DNA of 64,000 bases from Clostridiales bacterium (lineage in GTDB: Bacteria > Bacillota > Clostridia > Saccharofermentanales > Saccharofermentanaceae). Where the stretch lies: NCBI GenBank assembly GCA_017554745.1, contig JAFZHS010000021.1, positions 62,001 through 126,000 on the forward strand, written 5' to 3'. The notes under the pieces were generated by a model, which saw only the letters and a program-made list of their open reading frames with translations, had not been told where the DNA came from and searched no databases. Within the stretch, counting starts at the first letter, position 1. Each line of letters starts with the position of its first letter. Shown piece by piece: positions 11,308-20,492 of the stretch. The translations under genes were made by a program, and so were the position numbers.

Positions 11308-12770
11308 CACTCCACCTCCTGTGCGAGATTAAGAGAAGATATAACGGCCTTTGCTTTGTTGATGCACTCTTCGAATTCCTTCTCGGGTACAGAGTCTGCG
11401 ACGAGGCCCGCGCCGCTTCTGACGAAGACCTTTCCATTTTTCTTATAGGCGATGCGGATGGCGATGCATGTGTCCATGTTGCCGGTGAAGTCGATATAGC
11501 CGATGGCTCCGCCGTAGATACCGCGCTTGTTATTCTCCAGCTCACCGATGAGCTGGCATGCGCGGATCTTGGGCGCGCCCGATAATGTTCCCGCAGGAAG
11601 CACGGCTTCGATGGCATCAAGCGCATCGTAGCCCTCTGCGATCTGGCCGCGGACAGTCGAACCGATGTGCATTACATGTGAATAGCGCTCGATGCTTCTG
11701 AGCTTCTCTACTTCCACGGTGCCGAACTTGCTGATCTTGCCTAAGTCGTTACGGCCTAAGTCAACGAGCATGTTGTGCTCTGCAAGCTCTTTCTCGTCTG
11801 CGAGGAGCTCTTCTTCAAGCCTCTTGTCCTCTTCTTCGGTCTTTCCTCTCGGTCTTGTGCCGGCCAGAGGAAATGTGTGGAGCACGCCGTTTTCGAGCTT
11901 AACCAAAGTCTCAGGGGATGCGCCTGCAACCTCGACGTCGGTTCCCGCGAAATAGAACATATAAGGAGACGGGTTGACGGTCCTCAAGATCCTGTAAGTA
12001 TTGAGAAGGCTGCCTTCAAAAGGTGCGGACAGTCTGTTGGACAGAACGATCTGGAAGATGTCGCCTTCGTGGATGTAGTTCTTGGCCTTCTCGACCATGG
12101 CGCAGTACTCTTCCTTGGAGAACAGCGGCGTGACTTCGCCGAGGAGCCTGCCTTCCTGCTCTTCGCTTTTCGCGCCGTTCTTAAGAAGATCGATGAGTTC
12201 CTTGAGCTCTTCGACTGCTTCGGCATAGCCTGAATCGATATCCTCTAATGACATGTTGGTGATGAGGATCAGCTTCTGCCTTACGTGGTCAAATGCGATG
12301 ACCTTGTCGAAAAGCATAAGGTCGACATCCTTGAAATTCTCTTCATCTATGACGTCGCACTTTGCAGTGGGCTCGGCATATGTCAGGTAATCGTATGAGA
12401 AATAGCCGACGAGGCCGCCCGTAAATGAGGGCAGATAAGGAAGTCTCGGGCTCTTAAAGCCGGACAATATCTCCCTTATTATTTTCGACGGGTTATCGGT
12501 CTTCTCGGTCTTGTTACCGTAGGTGATCTCGCCGTTGATGCATGTGATCTCGAGCTTGGGGTCAAAACCTAAGAAAGTATATCTTCCCCATTTCTCATCC
12601 GACTGGGCCGACTCAAGCATATAAGCGTGGGTCGATGCGTTCTTTAAGATGCGGATCGTCTCGATGGGTGTCGTAAAGTCAGACAATATCTCACAGCTGA
12701 CGGGCACGACATCGTACTTGCCTGTATTAGCCAGCTCTCTGACTTCTTCGATTGACGGCACTACTTTCAT
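11307..12770 (-). CDS. trpE: Anthranilate synthase component I
   Basis: It converts chorismate to anthranilate with TrpG-supplied ammonia, the first committed step of tryptophan synthesis. The 487-residue protein has the N-terminal Trp-feedback domain (LLES-like signature MLESAQSDEKWGRYTF at about residues 51-66). The C-terminal chorismate-binding domain carries the conserved stretches IFQIVLSNR, PEKEFEECI-like end motifs and GAPKIRA. The translated end overlaps trpG, so the two subunits are coupled. No other trp genes are in the window; trpD, C, F, B and A must be elsewhere if present. Expression is probably controlled by the T-box leader at 12807-13095. Confidence 0.94.
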   Translation of the reverse strand: MKVVPSIEEVRELANTGKYDVVPVSCEILSDFTTPIETIRILKNASTHAYMLESAQSDEKWGRYTFLGFDPKLEITCINGEITYGNKTEKTDNPSKIIREILSGFKSPRLPYLPSFTGGLVGYFSYDYLTYAEPTAKCDVIDEENFKDVDLMLFDKVIAFDHVRQKLILITNMSLEDIDSGYAEAVEELKELIDLLKNGAKSEEQEGRLLGEVTPLFSKEEYCAMVEKAKNYIHEGDIFQIVLSNRLSAPFEGSLLNTYRILRTVNPSPYMFYFAGTDVEVAGASPETLVKLENGVLHTFPLAGTRPRGKTEEEDKRLEEELLADEKELAEHNMLVDLGRNDLGKISKFGTVEVEKLRSIERYSHVMHIGSTVRGQIAEGYDALDAIEAVLPAGTLSGAPKIRACQLIGELENNKRGIYGGAIGYIDFTGNMDTCIAIRIAYKKNGKVFVRSGAGLVADSVPEKEFEECINKAKAVISSLNLAQEVE

Positions 12771-12806
12771 AAGTTCACCTCCGTTTTCTTTTTTGACGGA
12801 GACAAT

Positions 12807-13095
12807 AAAAAAGCCCCCGACAAAAGACCTCTAAAGTCTTAAGTCAAGGACGAATAATACTTATCCGCGGTGCCACCTTGATTCACGATGTGACTCGTGC
12901 GCTTGAGCAAGATACCAACATATCTCCGGCAACTTACGCATGCCTTACGTCGCAACATACTTAGGGATAACCCTTTCCTTCGCGCCCTCAGGAGTCCATT
13001 CGCTTAAGGTCCTTGCTGTCCGGATCTCACCACCCCGGGCTCTCTTTGAACGGTTTCCTTGAAGCTACTCACTCTCCGTCAACGGTTTGATTAAA
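12807..13095 (-). promoter_or_regulatory. Tryptophan T-box riboswitch in the trpE leader
   Basis: The minus strand at 12880-12865 reads AAGGTGGCACCGCGG, the conserved T-box sequence that pairs with the uncharged tRNA acceptor end. Upstream is a Stem I region with an AGTAG element, AGAGAGCC/GGTGGTGAGA loop motifs and GCGAATGGACTCCTGAG. The specifier codon in the latter is read as TGG (12998-12996), i.e. tryptophan. Downstream, GTCCTTGACTTAAGAC can pair with GTCTTTTGTCGGGGGC before TTTTTT (12812-12807), a Rho-independent terminator. Uncharged tRNA-Trp should therefore allow read-through into trpE-trpG. Confidence 0.92.
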
Positions 13096-13137
13096 TTGTC
13101 ATAAAAATACTACATGAACAGTAGGTTGTCAAATAAA

Positions 13138-13160
13138 CGGCCGGCATTTTGAGCCGGCCG
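13138..13160 (-). terminator. Terminator after the solute-binding protein genes
   Basis: A perfect 8-bp stem CGGCCGGC/GCCGGCCG with a 7-nt loop is followed on the minus strand by TTTATTTG. It separates the solute-binding protein genes from the trp T-box. A smaller hairpin AAGTGC/GCACTT lies at 13182-13198, nearer the stop codon. Confidence 0.75.
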
Positions 13161-13242
13161 CAGTATACTTCAGGATTTTCTAAGTGCGTTTTGCACTTTT
13201 CTTATTATATTCTTCTAATAAATTACCTAAACCAAAACACTT

Positions 13243-15018
13243 TTAATAGATATGCCCGGAAACAACGTCATCCTTGAACCTGGAAATAGCTTCATCCCTG
13301 CTGTAAATTCCATAAGCATACTGTTCCGCATAATCCGCAAAGAAGTAGTTGATCGTCTCATCATACTGGGTCATAGCCATACCGTAGGCAATATTATTGC
13401 AATTGATATAAACTTCGTAAACATTCTGGCCTCCGCAGAAATCACATGTGCCGTTTGACTTAGCCATAACGACATTGGATGCTACTGTATCCATGTAGCC
13501 GTAATTCATCATGCCGTTGGCCCATAGATACTGAAGTCCAGTATCGGAAGTGTCGAGCGTAATCCACTCGATAAGTTCAGCAACACCTTCCTTCTGGTCA
13601 GTATTCTTGTTAGCTAGGATCCATGAGCCGCCCCAGAAAAAGCCGACGGGAGGTACGCAGACTCTCCAGTCACCGTATGTGCCTTCACCGATATGGTCAC
13701 CGCCGCAGTTGCCGGTCATTACATAATTGATCATCCAGTCAGGTCCGAAGTAGCAGAATACACCGGAATTCTGCATATCGTAATACCAGCCTTCTGTCCA
13801 GGCCATATAGTCGTTGCTGAGGTCCTCGTCGATCAGTTTCTTCGCTAAATCCAAATATACTTCTCTCTCAGGAGATATAACAAGATTACGGTTTGAATCG
13901 ACCCAGGGCTGCGAAGCGCCGGTAGCACATACCTGCCACAGATCGTCCATTCCCGAGACGACCTTGTAACCGCTGGACTTAAGAGTATTTGCCGCATCCA
14001 AGAACTTATCCCAGCTGCCTGAGCCTGCTCCGAATATCCTCTCGATCTCATTAGGATCATCCGTGCCGAAAACTTCCTTGGCAATGGATGCCCTGTAGAT
14101 CATGGCTCCGCCTGTTGCCTGATAAGCAAGAGCTACGACCTGGCCGTCGCGGCTGCCGATATCCACCGTGTACTGGGCTATCTCGGCTGACTTGATCTTA
14201 TTGTCGACATCAATTCCGAGATCCTCGTAAGCAGCTGCAAATTTGGACATGTCGCCCTGAGTATATTTGGTAACGTAGCTTACTTCTGCAAAATAGATAT
14301 CAGGAGCTTTGTCCTCTCCGGCCGCGAGGGCCTGGTCAAGGGCCTCCTGGTATGCACCTCCGTCATTCGGAACGATGGTAACGGCTATTGTGTATTTATC
14401 CGCAAAATCCGGATGAAGCTCAATAAACTTTTGGACTATTTCGGTTGCGTCTGACGAGTAAGCCCAGAGGTTGATAACCTCATCTCCATGTCCATAACCG
14501 GGATTGCCGGAATTATTGCCCGGATCATCAGTATGTCCGGGATAAGCCTCTTCGTAGAAATGGAATTCCGGATTGCTGGAACTCCAATAAACTGTTACTT
14601 CAAAAGTCTCGTCCTTGTCAATAAATAACCATTCGGCTTCGCTCTCATCGTCGGAAATATACTCATATATCATGTCAAACGACTTTCCGTAGGTTTCCTC
14701 AACAAATCTCTTGGCATCAGATTGTGACGGCACTTCAATGAGCACTTCTTCGTCCATATCAAACTTGTCAGGCTTTTTTGCGCTCCAGGTAACTGTTACT
14801 TCTAAAGTCCCGTCCTTGGCGATGAATACCCACTCGGCTTCAGAGCCGTCCTTGGAGACATCAGAAGAATCGAGCTTGAACTTCTTGTCGTACTCGTCTT
14901 CCACGGCCCTCTTAACTTCCTTGTCAGTCGGTACTTCGATCTTCTTAAAGGTGCAGGCTGCAAGTCCGAGCAGCATGCAAAGGCTGATAGTTAGTGCCAG
15001 AATCTTTTTCGCTGTCAT
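13243..15018 (-). CDS. Solute-binding lipoprotein with duplicated N-terminal domain (paralogue A)
   Basis: A 591-residue extracellular lipoprotein. The start at 15018 is set by AAGGAGG and gives a signal peptide ending in the lipobox GLAAC. After it come two ~60-residue repeats, each with an EVTVTWS/EVTVYWS strand motif. An Asp/Gly/Pro-rich linker and a family-1-type ABC solute-binding domain (from about residue 180, GDEVINLWAYSS) follow. The ligand is unknown; such domains usually bind sugars. No permease or ATPase gene is nearby, so it either works with a distant transporter or is a sensor or adhesin. It is clearly homologous along its full length to the next gene, 74 bp upstream. Confidence 0.85.
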   Translation of the reverse strand: MTAKKILALTISLCMLLGLAACTFKKIEVPTDKEVKRAVEDEYDKKFKLDSSDVSKDGSEAEWVFIAKDGTLEVTVTWSAKKPDKFDMDEEVLIEVPSQSDAKRFVEETYGKSFDMIYEYISDDESEAEWLFIDKDETFEVTVYWSSSNPEFHFYEEAYPGHTDDPGNNSGNPGYGHGDEVINLWAYSSDATEIVQKFIELHPDFADKYTIAVTIVPNDGGAYQEALDQALAAGEDKAPDIYFAEVSYVTKYTQGDMSKFAAAYEDLGIDVDNKIKSAEIAQYTVDIGSRDGQVVALAYQATGGAMIYRASIAKEVFGTDDPNEIERIFGAGSGSWDKFLDAANTLKSSGYKVVSGMDDLWQVCATGASQPWVDSNRNLVISPEREVYLDLAKKLIDEDLSNDYMAWTEGWYYDMQNSGVFCYFGPDWMINYVMTGNCGGDHIGEGTYGDWRVCVPPVGFFWGGSWILANKNTDQKEGVAELIEWITLDTSDTGLQYLWANGMMNYGYMDTVASNVVMAKSNGTCDFCGGQNVYEVYINCNNIAYGMAMTQYDETINYFFADYAEQYAYGIYSRDEAISRFKDDVVSGHIY

Positions 15019-15092
15019 ATTATCCTCCTTGTAGAAAAGCGGCAAGGTGAATATAGTCACCCTGCCGCCTGAATACCGCTTAAATAAAGCTA

Positions 15093-16862
15093 TCAAAGAG
15101 CAAATGCGCTTGAAACGTTGTCCTTGAACATCTGGATAGCAGCATCCTTATCGATCTCGCCGTGAGCATACTTGCTTGCAGCATCCTTGAAGAAATTGTT
15201 GATATCTTCATCGTACTGCGTCATAGCCTTGCCTGTAGCATACTTATTGCCTTCGATAAACTTCTCGAAAACATTCTGATAGCCGCAGAAATCGAGTGTG
15301 CCGTCAGACTTGCCCATAACTACTGCAGAAGCAACTGTATCCTTGGCGCCGTGGCCCATCATGTCGTTAGCCCAGAGGTACTGGAGACCTGTCTCAGATG
15401 TATCAAGAGTGATCCACTCGATGAGCTCAGCTACGCCCTCTGCCTGATCTGTGTCCTTGTTTGCGAGGACCCATGTGCCGCCCCAGAAGAAGCCGACAGG
15501 AGGTGTGCATACTCTCCAGTCGCCCCATGTATTACCGGCCTGTCCGGCCATTACGTAGTTGATGAGCCAAGCGGGACCGAAGAAGCAGAATGTATTAGCA
15601 TCTGCGCCACCACCCATCTCAGCATACCAGGCTTCGTTCCATGAGCCTGTATCCTTGGAAAGACCTTCATCGATGAGCTTCTTATAGATATCGAGGTAAG
15701 CTTCTCTCTGAGGATCGATAACGATGTTATTGTCCTTGTCGAGCCAAGCCTTTGTAGCAGCCTTCTCGCATACGTTCCACATGTCATCACCGCCGGCAAC
15801 AACGTTGTAGCCCTTGTCCTTGAGCTTTGCTGCAGCGTCCCAGAACTTATCCCAGTTGCCTGTACCGGCACCGAAGATCTTCTCGATCTCGGAAGGATCA
15901 TCCGTACCGAAAACATTCTTGGCAATGGAAGCTCTGTAGATCATGGCTCCGCCTGTTGCCTGATAGCCGAGAGCTACGACCTCACCGTCACGTGTGCCGA
16001 TATCTACCGTATACTGGGCGATCTCAGCTGATTTGATCTTACTGTCAACGTCAATACCGAGATCCTTATATGTAGCTGCATACGGAGCCATATCGCCCTG
16101 TGCATACTTAAGGATGAAAGCGGCTTCTGCTGCGTACATATCGGGAGCCTTGTCACCGCCTGCTGCGATAGCCTGGTCGAGAGCCTGCTGATAAGCGCCG
16201 CCGTCTGTTGCAACGATCGTGCACCTTACTGTGTACTTCTCACCGAACTCAGGATGGAGCTCAATATACTTAACTACCATGTTCGGGATCTCGTTTGTGA
16301 ATGACCAGAGGTTGATTACCTCGGAACCGCGGCCATATGTCGGGACATCGGGATCATCGTCATAAGGATCTGTCTCCGTAGGCTTTACGATCGTCCTGTC
16401 GGTGAAATTGAATTTATCGGGTTTCTTGGAATTCCAGGTAACTGTAACCTCAAGAGTTCCGTCCTTTGAAAGGAAGATCCATTCGCCTTCCGAATAATCA
16501 TCATCCTCGGAGGTATATGAAGACAGGAAGTCAAAAGACATACCATACTTATCTTCAAGAGCCTCTTCAACTTCATCCAAAGAAGGGAATACAGCAAGAT
16601 CCCTGTCTTCAAATTCAAACTTATCAGGATGCTTTGCTTCCCAGGTAACTGTTACCTCAAGGGTGCCGTCCTTGGAAATGAAGATCCATGTTGCTTCGGA
16701 TTCATCCTTGGCGATCTTCTCCTTGTCGAGCTTGAACTTCATGTCATATTCTTCCTGGACAGCTGCCTTGGCATCACTGCTGGAAGGTACGGCTCGTCTG
16801 TTGCATGCGACCAGACTGAGCAAAAGTGCAAAACATAAAACCAGTGCCAGTATTCTCTTCAT
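15093..16862 (-). CDS. Solute-binding lipoprotein with duplicated N-terminal domain (paralogue B)
   Basis: A 589-residue paralogue of the following gene. AAGGAGGAG upstream selects the start at 16862; the signal peptide ends in LLSLVAC. Two N-terminal repeats carry the near-identical strand DGTLEVTVTW (about residues 60 and 140), and the solute-binding domain starts at about residue 185 (GSEVINLWSFTNE). Long stretches are shared with paralogue A, such as KIKSAEIAQYTVDIG and ATGGAMIYRASIAK, so this is a fairly recent tandem duplication. The N-terminal domain family is not one I recognise. Ligand specificity cannot be read from sequence. Confidence 0.85.
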   Translation of the reverse strand: MKRILALVLCFALLLSLVACNRRAVPSSSDAKAAVQEEYDMKFKLDKEKIAKDESEATWIFISKDGTLEVTVTWEAKHPDKFEFEDRDLAVFPSLDEVEEALEDKYGMSFDFLSSYTSEDDDYSEGEWIFLSKDGTLEVTVTWNSKKPDKFNFTDRTIVKPTETDPYDDDPDVPTYGRGSEVINLWSFTNEIPNMVVKYIELHPEFGEKYTVRCTIVATDGGAYQQALDQAIAAGGDKAPDMYAAEAAFILKYAQGDMAPYAATYKDLGIDVDSKIKSAEIAQYTVDIGTRDGEVVALGYQATGGAMIYRASIAKNVFGTDDPSEIEKIFGAGTGNWDKFWDAAAKLKDKGYNVVAGGDDMWNVCEKAATKAWLDKDNNIVIDPQREAYLDIYKKLIDEGLSKDTGSWNEAWYAEMGGGADANTFCFFGPAWLINYVMAGQAGNTWGDWRVCTPPVGFFWGGTWVLANKDTDQAEGVAELIEWITLDTSETGLQYLWANDMMGHGAKDTVASAVVMGKSDGTLDFCGYQNVFEKFIEGNKYATGKAMTQYDEDINNFFKDAASKYAHGEIDKDAAIQMFKDNVSSAFAL

Positions 16863-16901
16863 TGATATCTCCTCCTTATCAATAAATGCGAAAACCAAAA
16901 C

Positions 16902-18449
16902 TTAATATATAAGTGCTCTTACAAGTCCCTGATTTACCTCATAACGGGGATCGTTAGCGGAGAGGTTAGCGTTCCAAGTGTTGAAGTTATCTGATGTGAG
17001 GCTGTTCCTTGCGGAGTTGTACCATGCAGGTGCGGAGAACTCAAAGAAAAGAACATAGACCTCAGATTGATCAGAAGAAATGAATACCTTGATGTCACCC
17101 TTCTGGCGTGCTTCATCAAAGAGCCACATACCCATCTCGACCTTTGTAGTGTCAAGAGGTGCGTCTGAAGAAGATGAAAGCAGTGTCTCAGCTGTTACGC
17201 CGGAGTTATAACCGCCGGTGAGCATATCTTCGGTATTTACTGTCTCGCTCTTAACGAGGTTGTAGAAAGCAAGTGAATCCATGCTTCCGGAAGCATACTT
17301 TGCAGTGCATTCATCAGCGAGAGCCTGGGCGCCTGCAAGGATCTGCTCGGGAGTAGCATCTGTCTGGGAAGCAACGTCATTTGTCAGAGTAAGTGTTCTG
17401 TAAGCAACTGTCTGTGTGTCGTTGAGCTTCTTTTCGACGAGCAGTGTAACGTAAGCGCCAGCCTCTGTCTCTGTGACCTTAACGTCACCGGGAACAGCAT
17501 CGCCATAGAGGAATTCGCAGATATCTGCATTCATGTAGGAAACGCTTGCATATGTGTAGTTCTTATAGAGAGTAGGATCGGCATAGTCCTCGTAACCTGC
17601 AAGAGTATCTTCATCGCCCTCTGCCTTGAGGTAATCCATAACGGCCTGTCTGAAGTAAGCGGAATCCTTGCCCTTGGATGCATCAGCGATCTTCTGGGCT
17701 TCTGCAACAGCTTCAGCAAGGCTCAATGCGGTAGTCGTGCCGTCGCTGCCTGCGCCTGAGATGAAGTAGTTATTGAAAGTTACTGTCTGGTAAGCTGCAG
17801 GATCTTCGTTGTACTTAGCCTGAATAGCCTCATCAGTAGGAACAACAGCGGGATCGAACTGCTTGAGGTATGCGCCGTACTCTTCAACGAGGATCTCACG
17901 TGCATAGTAATCAACATACTTTCTTGTTGTCATGCCTGTGCCGTAAACAGCTGCCATGTACTGCTGTCCGTTCTGGTAACCGTACATCTTTGCGATGGAA
18001 TCAAGAGATTCGATATCAGCAGCAGCAAAATCGTGAGCCTTAGAGATCTCTAAGAAGCCTGATTCCTTGGCAGCGCGCTCGACCAGAGCCAATGTTCTCA
18101 TCTGGCTTGCAGCCTCTCTGAGAAGCATATCTCTGTATGTCTCGTTCTTCTCTGTGTCGTAGATTACGTCAAGCATATCCTCTGTAACCATACCGTAGCT
18201 TGCGTACTGGTTGTACACTTCCTTGAAGTGCATGTTTGTCTCGAGGATATTGAAGTTCTTCACTGTTTTGACAGATCCGTCAGGGAGTGTCTCCTTGATG
18301 GAAACGCCTGTCATAGTGCTGGGAAGAATTCCGGAGATGTATGTAAAGAAAATAGCGATGATGAGGACGATAGCAACGATTACCGCGCCTAAACCGCCTG
18401 AAACTACCTTCTTGTTTGCCTTCTTACCGGACTTGGAGGTCTTTGCCAT
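16902..18449 (-). CDS. Membrane-anchored SurA/PrsA-like protein, no clear PPIase domain
   Basis: A 515-residue protein with a short Lys-rich cytoplasmic start (MAKTSKSGKKANKK), one N-terminal membrane segment (about residues 17-42) and a large extracellular, mostly helical region. The region from about 65 to 210 resembles the chaperone-like SurA N-terminal fold. The mid-section (QTVTFNNYFISG) might be a degenerate peptidyl-prolyl isomerase domain, but I see no convincing parvulin signature. A role in folding exported proteins is inferred. It lies just upstream of the two solute-binding lipoproteins and may assist their secretion. A start at 18449 with AGGTAGG upstream is reasonable. Confidence 0.65.
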   Translation of the reverse strand: MAKTSKSGKKANKKVVSGGLGAVIVAIVLIIAIFFTYISGILPSTMTGVSIKETLPDGSVKTVKNFNILETNMHFKEVYNQYASYGMVTEDMLDVIYDTEKNETYRDMLLREAASQMRTLALVERAAKESGFLEISKAHDFAAADIESLDSIAKMYGYQNGQQYMAAVYGTGMTTRKYVDYYAREILVEEYGAYLKQFDPAVVPTDEAIQAKYNEDPAAYQTVTFNNYFISGAGSDGTTTALSLAEAVAEAQKIADASKGKDSAYFRQAVMDYLKAEGDEDTLAGYEDYADPTLYKNYTYASVSYMNADICEFLYGDAVPGDVKVTETEAGAYVTLLVEKKLNDTQTVAYRTLTLTNDVASQTDATPEQILAGAQALADECTAKYASGSMDSLAFYNLVKSETVNTEDMLTGGYNSGVTAETLLSSSSDAPLDTTKVEMGMWLFDEARQKGDIKVFISSDQSEVYVLFFEFSAPAWYNSARNSLTSDNFNTWNANLSANDPRYEVNQGLVRALIY

Positions 18450-18493
18450 TTTGCCTACCTACCTTATTTTTTATTATTATAGAGCATTGAACA

Positions 18494-19153
18494 TTATAAT
18501 TCGGTGCCCTCAATAATGCAAGGAAGAGACGAAGGAACCTCAATAATGTAGTGAGGTCCGAGGCATTTCAGGGCCTCTTTGTCCATCTTCGTCCACCCTA
18601 CGAGGGCAAAATCACAGCCGGCGTCCTTTGCCGAGAGCAGATCGGGCTCAGCATCCCCGACATAGAGAACGCGCCCCATATCGCTTATTCCCAGCCTTCT
18701 TGCGGCCTCGATCAGGGGATCTCCGTGTGGCTTGGCGCGCTCCGTGGCCTCCCTGAAGACCATCGTATCGAAATATCCGCCAAGCTCGAGAAAACCGATG
18801 GTGATCATGGCGGATGACTCGAGTTTTGAGGTCACGATGCCCTGTTTGACGCCCAAAGACCGTATTTTCGAGAGAAAATCATAGACTCCGGGGAATATCG
18901 GGACAGCATTCTCCTCCAGTTTTGCGCAGTTATAGTCGAGATACGTCTTTATCAGGCGCTCTTTGGTCCCGTCATCGTGCATGGCATAGACTTCGTTTAA
19001 AGGCCTGCCGATAAAGCTCATCAGGTCCGCATCGGTACGGTCGGTACCGCCAAGCACGATATCGTAAGATTTCTTAAGTGATTCCATTATGAGCGGGACC
19101 GAATCCCACAAAGTACCGTCAAGATCGTAAAGGACCAGATCGTACTTACTCAT
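18494..19153 (-). CDS. HAD-superfamily phosphatase (phosphoglycolate-phosphatase-like)
   Basis: A 219-residue cytoplasmic hydrolase. HAD motif I is LYDLDGTLWDS near the N-terminus, motif II is the Ser/Thr of GIVTSK near residue 107, and motif IV is GDAEPD near residue 168. The helical cap between motifs I and II is of the Gph/PpaX type. The start at 19153 overlaps the preceding CorC-like gene by 8 bp, with GAGGAG upstream; a longer start inside that gene is less likely. The natural substrate is unknown (phosphoglycolate or pyrophosphate in relatives). Confidence 0.85.
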   Translation of the reverse strand: MSKYDLVLYDLDGTLWDSVPLIMESLKKSYDIVLGGTDRTDADLMSFIGRPLNEVYAMHDDGTKERLIKTYLDYNCAKLEENAVPIFPGVYDFLSKIRSLGVKQGIVTSKLESSAMITIGFLELGGYFDTMVFREATERAKPHGDPLIEAARRLGISDMGRVLYVGDAEPDLLSAKDAGCDFALVGWTKMDKEALKCLGPHYIIEVPSSLPCIIEGTEL

Positions 19154-20492
19154 CGCCCTTGGCGTTCTCCTCTTTGCCGCCCTCTTCGGCGGGCTCAATG
19201 GGATTAATGTGGATCAGGACCTTGGCGATGGCATTCTCCTCTACCTTGAGGACCTTGATCCTTAAGTTCTTGTAGTTGACGACAGGGTGCTCGGTCTCTT
19301 CCGGCACGCGGTCGAGCTGGGAGATCACAAGGCCTGCGATGGTGTCATATTCGTCGTTATCAAGCTCGATATCCAGTACGTCTTCAAGGTCTGAGAGCGT
19401 CATATCGCCCCTGACGATATAGTCGCCGTTGGAGAGCTTGACGAACTCCTCGGCTTCATCGTCGAACTCATCCGTGATGTTGCCTACGAGCTCTTCGAGC
19501 ATGTCTTCGATCGTGGCGATACCCATAGTGCCGCCGTACTCGTCAACGATAACGGCCATCTGCATACCGCAGTTCTTCATCTCACCGAAGAGCGAGGATA
19601 TCTTACGGGTCTCGTGGACAATGAGAGGCTCTCTTATGAACTTCTCGAGCTTAAAAGGCTTGTCCTCCGTAGGCGGCATGATGCCGATGAGGTCTTTGAT
19701 GTGAAGGATGCCGATGATATCGTCGATAGTATCCTTGTAGACGGGGATCCTCGTGAACTTCTCTTCTCTTGCGACACGCATGACTTCGTCGTAGTCAGCA
19801 TCGATCGGGAGCGAGATGATCTTCTTTCTGTGCGTCATGATCTCCGAGACTTCTTTGTCGTTGAACTCGAAAACATTCTCGATCATCTCTTTCTCGGTAT
19901 CTTCGATATTGCCGGACTCAGAGCCGACGTCGACCATCATGCGGATCTCTTCTTCCGTGACGGTCTTATCAGTCCTGTTGGGATCGATCCTGAACAGGCG
20001 CAGAATAAGATTCGTCGAGACCGTGAGGAGCCACACGAACGGCTTTAAGACAGCACCGAAAAACTTAACGATGCCTGCAGCCGCAAATGCCCATCTCTCA
20101 GGCTTGTTCTGCGCGATGCGCTTCGGGACGAGCTCGCCTAAAACGAGCGAGAAATAAGACAGCACAACAGTGATGAGCACCGTCATGAGAGGCTCTATCC
20201 AGCCGTGAACAGACTGGGGATCGAGCCAGAGGGCAAGCTTGCTGGCGAAGCTGTTGGCAGCAAAAGCAGACGATAAGAAACCTGCAAGCGTAACGCCTAC
20301 CTGGATCGTTGCGAGGAAGTTGCCCGGGTTATCGATGAACTTGAGTACACGCAGGGCCTTCCTGTCGCCTTCTTCGGCGAGCTTATGCATTTTCGCGTCG
20401 TTAAGGGAGATGACAGCCATCTCGGTGCCTGAGAAAAAGGCATTAACGAGCACGAAAAACAGTACCAGTAAGATGTCTAACAGTATCTCCAT
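19146..20492 (-). CDS. CNNM/CorC-type membrane protein (hemolysin family)
   Basis: A 448-residue inner-membrane protein in the order DUF21/CNNM membrane domain (about 1-190, three to four membrane segments), two CBS domains (about 205-330), and a C-terminal CorC_HlyC domain (about 345-430). CNNM proteins bind or export Mg2+; older annotations call them hemolysins. The conserved CBS-pair motifs TRIPVY and VDEYGGTMGI are visible. It starts inside the gatB stop codon (TAATG) and overlaps the HAD gene, so it belongs to the gatCAB transcription unit. A short acidic tail is the only variable part. Confidence 0.9.
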   Translation of the reverse strand: MEILLDILLVLFFVLVNAFFSGTEMAVISLNDAKMHKLAEEGDRKALRVLKFIDNPGNFLATIQVGVTLAGFLSSAFAANSFASKLALWLDPQSVHGWIEPLMTVLITVVLSYFSLVLGELVPKRIAQNKPERWAFAAAGIVKFFGAVLKPFVWLLTVSTNLILRLFRIDPNRTDKTVTEEEIRMMVDVGSESGNIEDTEKEMIENVFEFNDKEVSEIMTHRKKIISLPIDADYDEVMRVAREEKFTRIPVYKDTIDDIIGILHIKDLIGIMPPTEDKPFKLEKFIREPLIVHETRKISSLFGEMKNCGMQMAVIVDEYGGTMGIATIEDMLEELVGNITDEFDDEAEEFVKLSNGDYIVRGDMTLSDLEDVLDIELDNDEYDTIAGLVISQLDRVPEETEHPVVNYKNLRIKVLKVEENAIAKVLIHINPIEPAEEGGKEENAKGDE

